64,000 bases of DNA, taken from NCBI RefSeq assembly GCF_035934735.1, contig NZ_CP142396.1:2232001-2296000 (forward strand), given 5' to 3'. The DNA is from Sedimentibacter sp. MB31-C6. Lineage in GTDB: Bacteria > Bacillota > Clostridia > Tissierellales > Sedimentibacteraceae. Under the pieces are notes generated by a model. It was not told where the DNA came from. It was given only the letters and a program-made list of their open reading frames with translations, and ran no database searches. This document shows positions 48,490-57,465 of this stretch, in pieces (position 1 is the first letter of the stretch; the number at the start of each line of letters is the position of its first letter). Position numbers and translations under genes: made by a program.

Positions 48490-49659
48490 ATGGAAATTAA
48501 AGCAGATAGCAAAATTGAAAATGCTCAAAAAAGAAAGAGGAACTCAATTGTTCCACCGTTTTTAGGAATAGCTGCAGTATGGTTTGGTACTCACGCCGGA
48601 CCAGGCGTTGCTTCAGGAAAGCAAGTTGCATCATATTACTCAGCTTATGGAATAATAGGAATGTTTACACCGATACTTGCAATGGCGTTATTAGGACTAG
48701 CTATATATTTTGCAATAGAATATTCTAGGGTCCATGAGATACATGATTTTAAAACATTTACTAATAAATTTTTTCATCCTCACGAAAAATTATTTAGCGC
48801 ATTTTTTGAAATATCATTCCTTGTAACGTCGCTATTAGCACCAGGCCTTTGTATTGCAACTAGTGCTCAGTTATTAGAACAATACTTTGGGTTAAATATT
48901 TGGATTGGAACTATATTAATGGTTTTAATATCTGTAATATTAGTTATTTATGGAGCTGAAATAGTGAAAGCTGCATCTACAGCCCTAACAGTTGGAATAC
49001 TTGTAGTTATCGGTTTAATTGTTTTCTTGGGAATTAAAGCTAACGGAAGTGCAATCAGTACAAATTTGGCTAATACATCAGTTGCTGATTACTCATTATT
49101 CGGAGGAATTTGGTTGGCAATAACATATGCAGGCTTCCAATCAACTGGAATTATAGGAAATTGCATTTCAGTTTCCCAAGGATTAAAAAGTAAGAATGAT
49201 TCAATTAAATCTGCAACGCTAGGAACAATATTGAACACAGTGATGCTAGTTGCTATCGTGTTAGTAAACTATGCTTATCAACCTGAATCAATTAACAGTT
49301 TATTACCAAACTATTATATAGTTCAGCAGTTAGGATTGCCCATATTAGAAACTGTGTATGTTATATTCGTAATAATGGCATCTTTGTCAACAATTATAGC
49401 ATTTGCGTTTTCACTTGTTGCTAGATATGGAAATAAAGAATATTTGGTAAATAAAATAAAACAAGAAAAATCAAGAAATATATTAATCGTATTAGGGATG
49501 TTGATTTTAGACGTATTAGTATCAACATTTGGAATTGCCTCTATAGTTAATATAGGATATAAGTATTTAGGATATTTCTCAATATTCGTAGTATTGTTCC
49601 CATTTATTATAGTAGGAATGAAAAAAGGAAATCAAAAATTGACTCAAGAGAACGAATAA
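48490..49659 (+). CDS. YkvI-family membrane transporter
   Basis: A 389-residue protein with about ten membrane helices. It resembles the YkvI family (COG3949), distantly related to amino-acid/choline-type transporters. The N-terminal helix reads FLGIAAVWFGTHAGPGVASGKQVASYY, and GGIWLAITYAGFQSTGIIGNC is the second conserved block. No member has a firmly known substrate. It is the first gene after the T-box, so it probably imports phenylalanine or a precursor of it. etfB follows 40 bases later with no terminator. Confidence 0.8.
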   Translation: MEIKADSKIENAQKRKRNSIVPPFLGIAAVWFGTHAGPGVASGKQVASYYSAYGIIGMFTPILAMALLGLAIYFAIEYSRVHEIHDFKTFTNKFFHPHEKLFSAFFEISFLVTSLLAPGLCIATSAQLLEQYFGLNIWIGTILMVLISVILVIYGAEIVKAASTALTVGILVVIGLIVFLGIKANGSAISTNLANTSVADYSLFGGIWLAITYAGFQSTGIIGNCISVSQGLKSKNDSIKSATLGTILNTVMLVAIVLVNYAYQPESINSLLPNYYIVQQLGLPILETVYVIFVIMASLSTIIAFAFSLVARYGNKEYLVNKIKQEKSRNILIVLGMLILDVLVSTFGIASIVNIGYKYLGYFSIFVVLFPFIIVGMKKGNQKLTQENE

Positions 49660-49699
49660 GAGAACGAGTTTAGAGCACTTAAAACAGGAGGAATTAGAC

Positions 49700-50494
49700 A
49701 TGAAAATCATAGTACTTATTAAACAAGTACCCGATATGGAAAAAGTTAAATTTGACAAAGAAAAAGGACGAATAAACAGGGCGTCAGCTGGAACAGAAAT
49801 CAATCCATTTGATTTAAATGCATTAGAAACAGCACTGCAAATAAGCGAAAAGACAGAAGCTGAAGTAATAGCTTTATCCATGGGACCTCCACAGGCAGAA
49901 GAATCATTAAAAGAAGCTATAGCAAGAGGAGCACATGAAGGAATACTTCTAAGTGATAGTAAGTTTGGAGGCTCTGATGTTAAAGCTACAGCAAATATAT
50001 TATCTGCAGCAATTAAAAAAATAGGTAACTATGATTTAGTAATAGCGGGAATACAAACTGTTGATGGTGATACTGGACAAGTAGGACCTGAAATAGCTGG
50101 ATGTCTAGGGATACCACATATTAGCAATGTTGAATGTATAAAAGACTATACTCTAAATAATATTGATGTTGTTAGTAATGTATGGGAAGGATTATATTTA
50201 AAGCGGGGGAAATTTCCAATATTAATAACCGTTACTAAAGATGTGAACACACCTAGACTTCCATCATTCAAAAATAAGATGAAAGCAAGAAAAGCAGAGA
50301 TAACTAAATGGAATTTTGAAGAATTGAAAGAAATACTAGATGAAACGAAAATAGGAATTAATGGCTCAGCAACAAAAGTTAAAAAGATAGAAATACCTTC
50401 TCAAAATAAAAGAGACGGAAAAGTATATAGAGATAATGATATATACATTTCAGAAATATTGAATGTTCTAAAAGAAAACAAAGTGTTGCAATAG
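49700..50494 (+). CDS. etfB: Electron transfer flavoprotein beta subunit
   Basis: The 264-residue EtfB has the family start (IIVLIKQVPDMEKVKFD), the EINPFDLNALE motif and the EtfB signature VDGDTGQVGPEIAGCLG near residue 120. In clostridia, EtfAB can accept electrons from a hydroxy-acid dehydrogenase or perform flavin-based electron bifurcation. It lies in the order transporter-etfB-etfA-dehydrogenase, matching the lctBCD arrangement of Acetobacterium lactate dehydrogenase. GGAGGAATT precedes the ATG. The start of etfA is 9 bases away. Confidence 0.93.
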   Translation: MKIIVLIKQVPDMEKVKFDKEKGRINRASAGTEINPFDLNALETALQISEKTEAEVIALSMGPPQAEESLKEAIARGAHEGILLSDSKFGGSDVKATANILSAAIKKIGNYDLVIAGIQTVDGDTGQVGPEIAGCLGIPHISNVECIKDYTLNNIDVVSNVWEGLYLKRGKFPILITVTKDVNTPRLPSFKNKMKARKAEITKWNFEELKEILDETKIGINGSATKVKKIEIPSQNKRDGKVYRDNDIYISEILNVLKENKVLQ

Positions 50495-50503
50495 GAGGAA
50501 ATC

Positions 50504-51505
50504 ATGACAGAGAAAGAATACAATGGAATTATAATTTTTGCTGAGCAAAAGAATAATAACATACACAAAGTTTCATATGAGTTGCTAGGAAAAGGAAAAT
50601 TATTGGCATCAAAACTAAAATGTGGGTTATATACAGTTGTATTAGGCTCAAAGGATATAGACACTGATGAATTAATTTACAGAGGAGCAGATAAAGTATA
50701 CCATATTGAAGATGAAGTTTTTAATAAACCAGATGAATTAATATACTCTCAAAATTTAGTAAAAATTATTGAAGAAATTAAACCAGAAATTTGCTTATTT
50801 GGAGCAACAACATTTGGTAGAAGTTTAGCTCCTAGAATAGCTGCAGTTCTAGAAACTGGATTAACTGCGGATTGTACAGATTTGCAAATAGATGAAGATG
50901 GAAAATTAATTCAAATAAGACCAGCTTTTAGCGAAAATATATTAGCTCATATTAAGTCAGATAATTATCCTCAAATGGCTACAGTTAGATATAAGGAATT
51001 TGATGAAGCAGAAAGAGATGAAAGCCGAATCGGAGAAATAGTTAAAGTACAATCTATTAAATTAGAAAATAATTTAGTTGAAATAATAGAAGAAATTTCA
51101 AATGAAGACATAAATTTAGCTGATGCAAATGTAGTAGTAGCTGTTGGAGCATCTTTGAAAAGTTTAGAAGATTTGAAAATGATTGAAGAACTAGCAGAAT
51201 TATTAGGAGGAAAAGTAGGAGCCTCTAGAGCATTAGTTGAAACAGGAATTATTTCAAAAGCACATCAAGTAGGGTATAGTGGAAACAGAGTTAAGCCTAC
51301 AATATATGTTGCTTGTGGAATATCAGGAGCACCGCAGCATGTTGCTGGGATGAAAGATTCAGATACTATAATAGCAATAAACAACGACCCGTCAGCACCA
51401 ATAATAAATATAGCTGACTATTCGATAATAGGGGATATGTTTAAAATTATCCCTGAATTGATAAATGAAATAAAAAACAAACACAACGTCGGAAATAACA
51501 TGTGA
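50504..51505 (+). CDS. etfA: Electron transfer flavoprotein alpha subunit
   Basis: The 333-residue EtfA has the N-terminal EtfA/B domain and the C-terminal FAD domain, with the signature YVACGISGAPQHVAGMKDSDTIIAINNDP. The N-terminal ferredoxin-like [4Fe-4S] extension that some bifurcating EtfA proteins carry is absent. A dispersed repeat separates it from the dehydrogenase gene. Confidence 0.94.
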   Translation: MTEKEYNGIIIFAEQKNNNIHKVSYELLGKGKLLASKLKCGLYTVVLGSKDIDTDELIYRGADKVYHIEDEVFNKPDELIYSQNLVKIIEEIKPEICLFGATTFGRSLAPRIAAVLETGLTADCTDLQIDEDGKLIQIRPAFSENILAHIKSDNYPQMATVRYKEFDEAERDESRIGEIVKVQSIKLENNLVEIIEEISNEDINLADANVVVAVGASLKSLEDLKMIEELAELLGGKVGASRALVETGIISKAHQVGYSGNRVKPTIYVACGISGAPQHVAGMKDSDTIIAINNDPSAPIINIADYSIIGDMFKIIPELINEIKNKHNVGNNM

Positions 51506-51520
51506 AATTCGTCAATAATC

Positions 51521-51571
51521 GTAGGGGACGCATTGAATGTGTCCCGCGGTTTGCATAAAATGCAAACATAC
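51521..51571 (+). repeat. Dispersed two-hairpin repeat inside the etf operon
   Basis: A full-length copy with decayed arms (GTAGGGGACGC, GTGTCCC, GGTTTGCATAAAATGCAAAC) lies between etfA and the dehydrogenase gene. Its hairpins may reduce readthrough to, or stabilise, the downstream message. Confidence 0.85.
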
Positions 51572-51619
51572 ATTGGGAATGTTGATTAACACATATACAT
51601 TGAAAAATGGAGGGTTAAA

Positions 51620-52999
51620 ATGAATGATCAAATAATAAAAAAAATGCAACAAATTGTGGGAAACGAATGGGTAGTAACTGATACCGATAAAGTTAGCAGT
51701 TACTGTGAGGACGAAACAGAAAAAGCTATGAAACCTAAAGTGTGTACAGATTGTGTTGTAGTAAAACCTGCAAACACAGAGGAAATATCACAAATTATAA
51801 AATATGCCAATGACCAAAAATTAACTGTAGTTGCTAGAGGCGGTGGCACTAGTTTGTCAGGAGCAGCAGTTACTATTATGCCAAGCATTATTATATCCAT
51901 GGAAAGAATGAACAAAATTATAGAAGTAGATGAATCTTCATTAACAGTAGAATGTGAAGCAGGTGCAACATTACTTGACATCGTTGAATTGTTTAATCAA
52001 CACGATAGTTTGTACTTTCCAATTCACCCAGGAGATGAAGGCGCTCAAGTAGGTGGTATGATAGTCATGAATGCAGGCGGTGTTAGAGCTGTAAGATATG
52101 GTGTTATGAGAGAACAGGTCAAAGGATTAGAGGTGGTTTTACCTACTGGAGAAATTATTTATTTAGGTGGAAAGTTAATTAAAAACAATGCAGGTTTAGA
52201 TTTGAAGAATCTAATAATAGGTAGTGAAGGTATATTAGGCATTGTAACAAAGGCTACATTAGCACTTAAACCTAAAGACAAATATTCAGGTAGTTTATTA
52301 GTTTCATTTAATGATGAAAGTGATGCAGTTAAAGCTGTGACTGAAATATTTAAAAATGGAATAAAACCCTTGGCTATTGAGTATATGGAAAAAAGCTCTA
52401 TTTTAAGAGCTGCTGAAGATATAGGTATGACATGGCCTTCAAGTGTTGGAAATGTTGATTTATATTTTATTGTTTCAGAAAGAAAAGAAGATGATTTATA
52501 TGAAATGTATGAGATGATTGTAGGAATATGTGAAGAAAATAATGCAATAGAAAGTTTTGTAGCAGAAAGCACAAAAGAACAACGTACACTTTTGGAAATT
52601 AGAAGCCATGTATATCCAAGTATGCAAAAAAACTTAGTAGATGCCATAGATGCGGCTGTTCCTATTAAAAATTTAGCAAAATATATGCAGGGTATTTCTA
52701 AAATAGCTACAAAGTATAATGTTGAAATTTCAACTATAGGACATATAGGTGATGGTAATATGCATAACAGTATTCAAACAGAAGATGCACAAAAACCAGA
52801 AAACTATGATAATTTAGCAGATGAAATTTTTAAATTAGTAGTAGAATGCGAAGGAGCAATTACAGGAGAACATGGTATTGGAAAAGTAAGGAACGATAAA
52901 TTGAAAATTCAATTTTCAGAAAAAGAATTAAGTCTTATGAAAGCAATAAAAAATGTATTTGATCCCAACAATATATTAAATCCAGGAACAGCACTTTAA
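51620..52999 (+). CDS. FAD-linked 2-hydroxyacid dehydrogenase (GlcD/LctD family)
   Basis: A 459-residue flavoprotein. The N-terminal FAD-binding domain (PCMH type) has VVARGGGTSLSGAAV near residue 75 and the glycine stretch GAQVGGMIVMNAGG near 145. The C-terminal substrate domain ends with the family motif GEHGIGKVR and FDPNNILNPG. Relatives oxidise D-lactate, glycolate or 2-hydroxyglutarate. Together with etfBA it forms an LctBCD-like unit. The Phe T-box suggests aryl- or other 2-hydroxyacids rather than lactate, which is inference. Confidence 0.9.
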   Translation: MNDQIIKKMQQIVGNEWVVTDTDKVSSYCEDETEKAMKPKVCTDCVVVKPANTEEISQIIKYANDQKLTVVARGGGTSLSGAAVTIMPSIIISMERMNKIIEVDESSLTVECEAGATLLDIVELFNQHDSLYFPIHPGDEGAQVGGMIVMNAGGVRAVRYGVMREQVKGLEVVLPTGEIIYLGGKLIKNNAGLDLKNLIIGSEGILGIVTKATLALKPKDKYSGSLLVSFNDESDAVKAVTEIFKNGIKPLAIEYMEKSSILRAAEDIGMTWPSSVGNVDLYFIVSERKEDDLYEMYEMIVGICEENNAIESFVAESTKEQRTLLEIRSHVYPSMQKNLVDAIDAAVPIKNLAKYMQGISKIATKYNVEISTIGHIGDGNMHNSIQTEDAQKPENYDNLADEIFKLVVECEGAITGEHGIGKVRNDKLKIQFSEKELSLMKAIKNVFDPNNILNPGTAL

Positions 53000-53065
53000 T
53001 AAAAACTTCATTAATACTTGTTAATCTAAGCGCTAGCAAAAACAATTCAGCTGGACATTTCTGTT

Positions 53066-53103
53066 AAGCCTTCATTTTAGTAGATTAAAATGAAGGCTTT
53101 TTA
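53066..53103 (+). terminator. Terminator of the etf-dehydrogenase operon
   Basis: AAGCCTTCATTTTA and TAAAATGAAGGCTT pair perfectly across a six-base loop, followed by TTT. Confidence 0.85.
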
Positions 53104-53106
53104 ATT

Positions 53107-53246
53107 ATACCCTAGTTTTTCCTATAAAATTAACGAATAATATAATATATGCTAAAATAGGGTGTATTAATTTACCAATATATTCAAATAATTGTTACTA
53201 TTTGCATAATAACAGATTTATTTAACTTAAATAATAAAAATCTGTT
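53107..53246. promoter_or_regulatory. AT-rich upstream region of the EAL gene with two inverted repeats
   Basis: ACCCTAGTTTT pairs roughly with AAAATAGGGT (near 53107 and 53155). AACAGATTT (53211) pairs with AAATCTGTT (53238) over an 18-base loop. TATGCTAAAATAGGGT recurs in reverse orientation upstream of the SLH gene at 63106. No gene was found in this gap. Confidence 0.35.
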
Positions 53247-53383
53247 ATAATTCTTAAAAGATGGGTATTAGATTAATAAGTATACCTGTAATTAAGGTAG
53301 AAATAAACAAAAATTGAGAAAAACAAACAAAATGACATTGATGATAATGCATACAACTAAAATTAAATTATGGAGAGTATACA

Positions 53384-55033
53384 ATGAAGATTGAACAATT
53401 GAAATATCTAACAAGTTCAAGAAATCATAACTTTATATTTAACTTAGTATGGAGTATCATAATATTATTTTGCATCTTTATAATTGGAGGAATTATATAT
53501 TTAACTGATGGATTAATGAGTTCTTTAATACAGTTATTTTATATTCCTATTTTATTAGCTGTGTTTATATTTGGTACTAAGGGAGGCATATTTTTTTCTA
53601 TTATATCAGGATTAACAGTTGGACCCTTTATGCCTTTAAATGGATTAACGCAGCCTGCTGGTGCTTGGATTTTGCGAATATTTATGTTTGTAGCAATAGT
53701 TTTAGTTGTTGGTTTTCTAGTTGAACATATTAAAAGTATAAATGATATAGAAAGAAAAAAAGCTTATGAAGATATAAATACTGGATATCCAAATGTTAAT
53801 AAATTCAAACATGACATAAATCAAATTATTAATTCAAGAAATCAAAATAATTTTTCTATAATTATATTTAAACTTGAAAACTTGGAAATGATAAATAGAT
53901 ATGTTGATTTTGAAACGGGTCAATATACTTTTTCTGCATTAATGGACAAGGTAGTAGACTTTTTTCCTACAGGTAGTATCTATTCAATAGATACAAGTAA
54001 ATTTGTAATAGTCATACCTGATATAAATTCTGATATGGCCTATTCATTAGCTAAGGAATTTGCTGCTAAAACTAAAACACCAATTTATATAAATAATCTT
54101 CCAATATCAATTATTATAAAGGGGGGTATAGTATCTTTCCCACCATATAGTGATAGTGTGAAAGATATTCTATATAAATTGGATAGAGCTTTAGAACAGG
54201 CAAATATTACTCAAAGAGAAATAATAATTTATGATAACAATTTAGCTATAGAAAGCGAAAAATACTATAATACACTAGTTACACTTTATGATGCTTTGCA
54301 AAACGATGAATTTACTTTAGTATATCAGCCTAAAATTAATATGATAAATCAAATAGAAGGAGTAGAAGCTCTTTTAAGATGGAATGATAACTCAAAAAAT
54401 AATTTATCTATTGCTCAATTAATTAATATAGCAGAAGAAGCAGGCTTTATTAATGAAGTTACAAAATGGGTAATAAAACATGCTATATACCAACTGAATG
54501 TATGGAAAGAAAAAGGTATAGAAACAAATGTTTCAATTAACCTTTCATCAAGAGATTTAAATGATGACTCAATTTTAAAATTTACAAAAAAATATATTAA
54601 GTTATATGATTTAGAACCTTCGTGTTTAGAATTTGAATTAACAGAGAGAACAATTATAGAAGATGAACAAAATGTATTTAGTAAGATTAATGAAATAAAA
54701 GATTATGGAATCAAAGTATCATTAGATGATTATGGAACAGGATATAATACGTATAAATATCTCATAAATTACTCTAAAACATTTAATTATATAAAAATTG
54801 ATAAATCATTTATTAATAATATAAAATATAATAAAAATAGAATAATAGTAGAAGGTATAATAGATTTAGTTCATAAGTTAGGTTTAGAAGTAATAGCAGA
54901 AGGCGTTGAAACAAAAGAACAAGTTGATATTTTAAATAGTATTAATTGTGACATTATGCAGGGATATTATTTCAGTAGGCCTATAAAACCAGAAAAATTA
55001 GTTTCAAAGTATTTCGTTAAAGTAAACAGATAG
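53384..55033 (+). CDS. Membrane c-di-GMP phosphodiesterase with degenerate GGDEF and intact EAL
   Basis: A 549-residue protein with about four N-terminal membrane helices (20-120), then a GGDEF-like domain (about 130-275) and an EAL domain (about 285-545). The GGDEF signature is replaced by a SIDTSKFVIV segment, so cyclase activity is unlikely. The EAL domain is complete: E328-A-L in EGVEALLRW, then NLSSRDL, ELTER, LDDYGTGY, KIDKSFI and EGVET. It should break down c-di-GMP. A c-di-GMP riboswitch lies 110 bases downstream. No ribosome site is strong (ATGGAGAGT). Confidence 0.92.
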   Translation: MKIEQLKYLTSSRNHNFIFNLVWSIIILFCIFIIGGIIYLTDGLMSSLIQLFYIPILLAVFIFGTKGGIFFSIISGLTVGPFMPLNGLTQPAGAWILRIFMFVAIVLVVGFLVEHIKSINDIERKKAYEDINTGYPNVNKFKHDINQIINSRNQNNFSIIIFKLENLEMINRYVDFETGQYTFSALMDKVVDFFPTGSIYSIDTSKFVIVIPDINSDMAYSLAKEFAAKTKTPIYINNLPISIIIKGGIVSFPPYSDSVKDILYKLDRALEQANITQREIIIYDNNLAIESEKYYNTLVTLYDALQNDEFTLVYQPKINMINQIEGVEALLRWNDNSKNNLSIAQLINIAEEAGFINEVTKWVIKHAIYQLNVWKEKGIETNVSINLSSRDLNDDSILKFTKKYIKLYDLEPSCLEFELTERTIIEDEQNVFSKINEIKDYGIKVSLDDYGTGYNTYKYLINYSKTFNYIKIDKSFINNIKYNKNRIIVEGIIDLVHKLGLEVIAEGVETKEQVDILNSINCDIMQGYYFSRPIKPEKLVSKYFVKVNR

Positions 55034-55092
55034 AGATAATGGGATTAAATTACTTTAAATGTAAAAAAATTAATAAAATGTTATAAATAGTA

Positions 55093-55121
55093 TTGACAAA
55101 TGCTTCATAAAGGAATACAAT
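55093..55121 (+). promoter_or_regulatory. Sigma-A promoter of the riboswitch transcript
   Basis: TTGACA (55093-55098), 17-base spacer, TACAAT (55116-55121). The predicted start near 55128 places the riboswitch at the 5' end of the RNA. Confidence 0.8.
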
Positions 55122-55139
55122 TGAATTGGAATAAACTAG

Positions 55140-55228
55140 CATATTGATAAAGGCAAACTCGATGAAAGTCGAGGACGCAAAGCCACGGGCCTTAAGGTTT
55201 TATAAACCATGGTAGCCGGGTCGCCAAA
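55140..55228 (+). promoter_or_regulatory. c-di-GMP-I (GEMM-I) riboswitch
   Basis: The aptamer has the GEMM-I hallmarks. AAAGGCAAAC is followed by the P1b stem CTCGAT/GTCGAG closing a GAAA tetraloop (55158-55173). Then come GGACGCAAAGCC, a second stem (AAGGTTT/AAACC) and CCATGGTAGCCGGGTCGCC as tetraloop-receptor and closing strand. The first terminator follows 31 bases later. Confidence 0.92.
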
Positions 55229-55258
55229 ATTGCGAATACATAATAATAAGTGTATTAG

Positions 55259-55288
55259 CTCTGTTTGGCATACAATCAGAGTTTTTTT
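55259..55288 (+). terminator. Riboswitch expression-platform terminator
   Basis: CTCTG and CAGAG pair over a 13-base loop and are followed by seven T. The preceding AATACA/TGTATT hairpin (55235-55256) touches its left arm and may be the alternative fold. Confidence 0.75.
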
Positions 55289-55350
55289 AATTCCTAATTT
55301 GCAATCGATTTCATGGAATTGTTCTCCTAATACTATGTATTTTTAATTTG

Positions 55351-55388
55351 GAGCTATCTTGCTAAAAGCAAGGTAGTTCTTTCTTTCT
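55351..55388 (+). terminator. Second hairpin terminator between riboswitch and downstream gene
   Basis: AGCTATCTTGC pairs with GCAAGGTAGTT (two G-U wobbles) over a five-base loop and is followed by a C/T-rich run. It lies 85 bases before the TIM-barrel gene, so simple riboswitch control of that gene is doubtful. Confidence 0.6.
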
Positions 55389-55472
55389 GAAAAAATTATA
55401 ATTTTGACTTGTTATAATTACATAGTACAGCTATAATTGAAATAATAATCTTGACATATTAAGGAGCATTCA

Positions 55473-56249
55473 ATGAATGAAACAGGAATTTTTCATTGGT
55501 TTGGATATATATTACCCTTTGAAGAAAGAATTAAATTAATAAAAGAAGCAGGTTATGACTATGTAATGTTATGGTGGGAAGATGAAACTTATCCTACATA
55601 TATAAATAGAAAAAAGTTAAGAAATATAGTTTATTCATATGATTTAAAATTAGATAATGTACATTTACCTTTTGATGATATAAATTTGCTTTGGAATGAA
55701 GATGAAAACAAAAGAGAAATACATACAAATAAAATTATTAAATGGTTATATGAATGTAAAAATTCTGGTGTAGATACAGTTGTTATGCATAACACACAGG
55801 GAAATAATATTGAATTAAACTATACAGCGGGATATAAATCATTTGAAAATATAGTAAAAGTTGCAGAAGATATTAAAATTAAGGTAGCATTTGAAAACAC
55901 TCAAATGTTTCATTATACTGATTTTATATTAAATGAATTTAAGTCTAATTATATAGGGTTTTGTTATGATTCATCCCATGATTTCGTAAATGGACAAAGC
56001 AATGGTGATATATTAGACAAATGGAAAGATATATTGTTATGCGTCCACCTTTCAGATAATGATGGTCTATGCGATAGACATTGGATTCCAGGTACAGGTC
56101 ATGTTAATTGGCAGAAAATAATAAATATAATTAAAGAAACAAAATGTAAAAGTTTTTCAATGGAAACCTATCCATTCGAAGAAGATAAAAAACTTCTACC
56201 ATTAGATTTTTTAATAAAAGCAAGAAATAATCTAATTTCATTAATTTAA
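55473..56249 (+). CDS. TIM-barrel sugar isomerase/epimerase-like protein
   Basis: A 258-residue protein of the xylose isomerase-like TIM-barrel superfamily. Metal-site segments are visible in DNVHLPFDD, VVMHNTQG, VAFENTQMF, GFCYDSSHD, CVHLSDNDG and a final SMETYPF. It is a distant relative of the protein at 46164. The function is unknown. A c-di-GMP riboswitch and two terminators lie upstream. AAGGAGC precedes the ATG. Confidence 0.82.
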   Translation: MNETGIFHWFGYILPFEERIKLIKEAGYDYVMLWWEDETYPTYINRKKLRNIVYSYDLKLDNVHLPFDDINLLWNEDENKREIHTNKIIKWLYECKNSGVDTVVMHNTQGNNIELNYTAGYKSFENIVKVAEDIKIKVAFENTQMFHYTDFILNEFKSNYIGFCYDSSHDFVNGQSNGDILDKWKDILLCVHLSDNDGLCDRHWIPGTGHVNWQKIINIIKETKCKSFSMETYPFEEDKKLLPLDFLIKARNNLISLI

Positions 56250-56261
56250 CACATAACACAT

Positions 56262-56625
56262 CCCGCCGCGGTATGCATACAATGCATACCCTACATTGAA
56301 AATGAAAGTTAACGTGATATTGGCATGAATATTGGAACACATTACGTTGCGTATTGAAAACGAAATTAACATATTGTTGTGACGAATAATGGGACGCATT
56401 GGAATACGTATTGGAAATACAACACAAACGTAGGGGACGCATTGCATGCGTCCCGGGACAAACCAAATCAACACGATTAAATCAATATAACACGACCCGT
56501 GGCGGTATGCATACAATGCATACCCTACATTGAAAATGAAAATGGTCGTGATATTGGGACGCATTGGAATACGTATTGGAAATACAACACAAACGTAGGG
56601 GACGCATTGCATGCGTCCCGGGACA
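56262..56625 (+). repeat. Long composite dispersed repeat, tandem units of 165 bp
   Basis: GTAGGGG hairpins start at 56430 and 56595 (period 165), with GGTATGCATACAATGCATACC second hairpins at about 56270 and 56503. Between the two hairpins lies a 47-base spacer (CAACACGATTAAATCAATAT and following), and GGAATACGTATTGGAAATAC connects one unit to the next. The same unit is present at 62722-63064. This block fills the 56250-56682 gap; no gene was found in it. Confidence 0.9.
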
Positions 56626-56682
56626 ACCGAGACAACCGGTACAACATGATTTAAAGGTAAAAATTATAATTGGAGGAAAACT

Positions 56683-57444
56683 ATGAAAACTAGGATATTA
56701 GAAAAATTGAATACTGCAAAAGGTAAAATTGGTTTTTATTATAAAAATCTCATTACTGGCGAAGAAATATGTTATAATGAAAATGATACATTTTTGGCTG
56801 CTAGTGTAATAAAGCTTCCAATTTTGGCTGAGATATTTCGTGAATCTGCATTGGAAAATGTTAACCTATCTGAAATATTAACTGTAAAAAATAGTGATAA
56901 AATGCCAAGTTGCGGTGCATTAAACTTATTTACTGACGAGCCTAATGTAGATGTGAGAACGTTATGCAAACTTATGATTGCATTAAGTGATAATACTGCG
57001 ACTAATGTTCTAATTAAACATTTTAATATTGAAAAATTAAACAAAGGATTTGATGAAATTGGGTTATTAGATACTAAAATTAATCGACTTTTATTTGATG
57101 AAAGTGCTCAAAAAGAGGGAAAAGAAAATGTGATTGTACCAAGAGAATTAGGTTATTTGTTAGAACAGATATACAATAAAACTTTTGTCAATGAGAATGT
57201 TTCCAAAGAGATAGAAGAAATATTGTTGGAACAGCAAATTAATCATAAAATTCCAGGTAAATTACCAGAATCCATTAAAGTAGCTCATAAAACAGGTGAA
57301 GACGATGGTATTACAAATGATGTAGGTATTGTGTATTCAGAAGAACCTTTTGTAATAGTGTTCGTGTCGAATTATACTGATGTACCAGAATTTGAACAAA
57401 TGATTCGTGATATTTCATATCAATGTTGTAAACTTGATAAATAG
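56683..57444 (+). CDS. Cytosolic class A beta-lactamase-like serine hydrolase
   Basis: A 253-residue serine hydrolase of the beta-lactamase/DD-peptidase superfamily. The three active-site motifs are intact: S41-V-I-K44, S102-D-N104 and K203-T-G205. There is no signal peptide or lipobox, so it should be cytoplasmic, which is unusual for this fold. It has no obvious activity against antibiotics inside the cell. A role on D-Ala-containing peptides or amino-acid esters/amides is a reasonable guess. It lies 21 bases before the sigma-54 activator gene and 45% or so of its positions look alike to the paralogue at 59233 by eye. RBS GGAGGAAAA precedes the ATG. Confidence 0.85.
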   Translation: MKTRILEKLNTAKGKIGFYYKNLITGEEICYNENDTFLAASVIKLPILAEIFRESALENVNLSEILTVKNSDKMPSCGALNLFTDEPNVDVRTLCKLMIALSDNTATNVLIKHFNIEKLNKGFDEIGLLDTKINRLLFDESAQKEGKENVIVPRELGYLLEQIYNKTFVNENVSKEIEEILLEQQINHKIPGKLPESIKVAHKTGEDDGITNDVGIVYSEEPFVIVFVSNYTDVPEFEQMIRDISYQCCKLDK

Positions 57445-57465
57445 ATTAATTAGTTTGGAGATTTT

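Noticed and set aside
55259-55275. Sigma-54-like TTTGGCATACAATCAGA
   Set aside because: The -12 GC element is missing, and the stretch is the loop of a terminator.
56131-56612. Minus-strand open frames through the composite repeat
   Set aside because: They are read from the palindromic repeats (recurrent RMQCVPYVCVVFPIRIP and YALYAYR strings) and recur at 62700-63046, so they are repeat translation and not genes.
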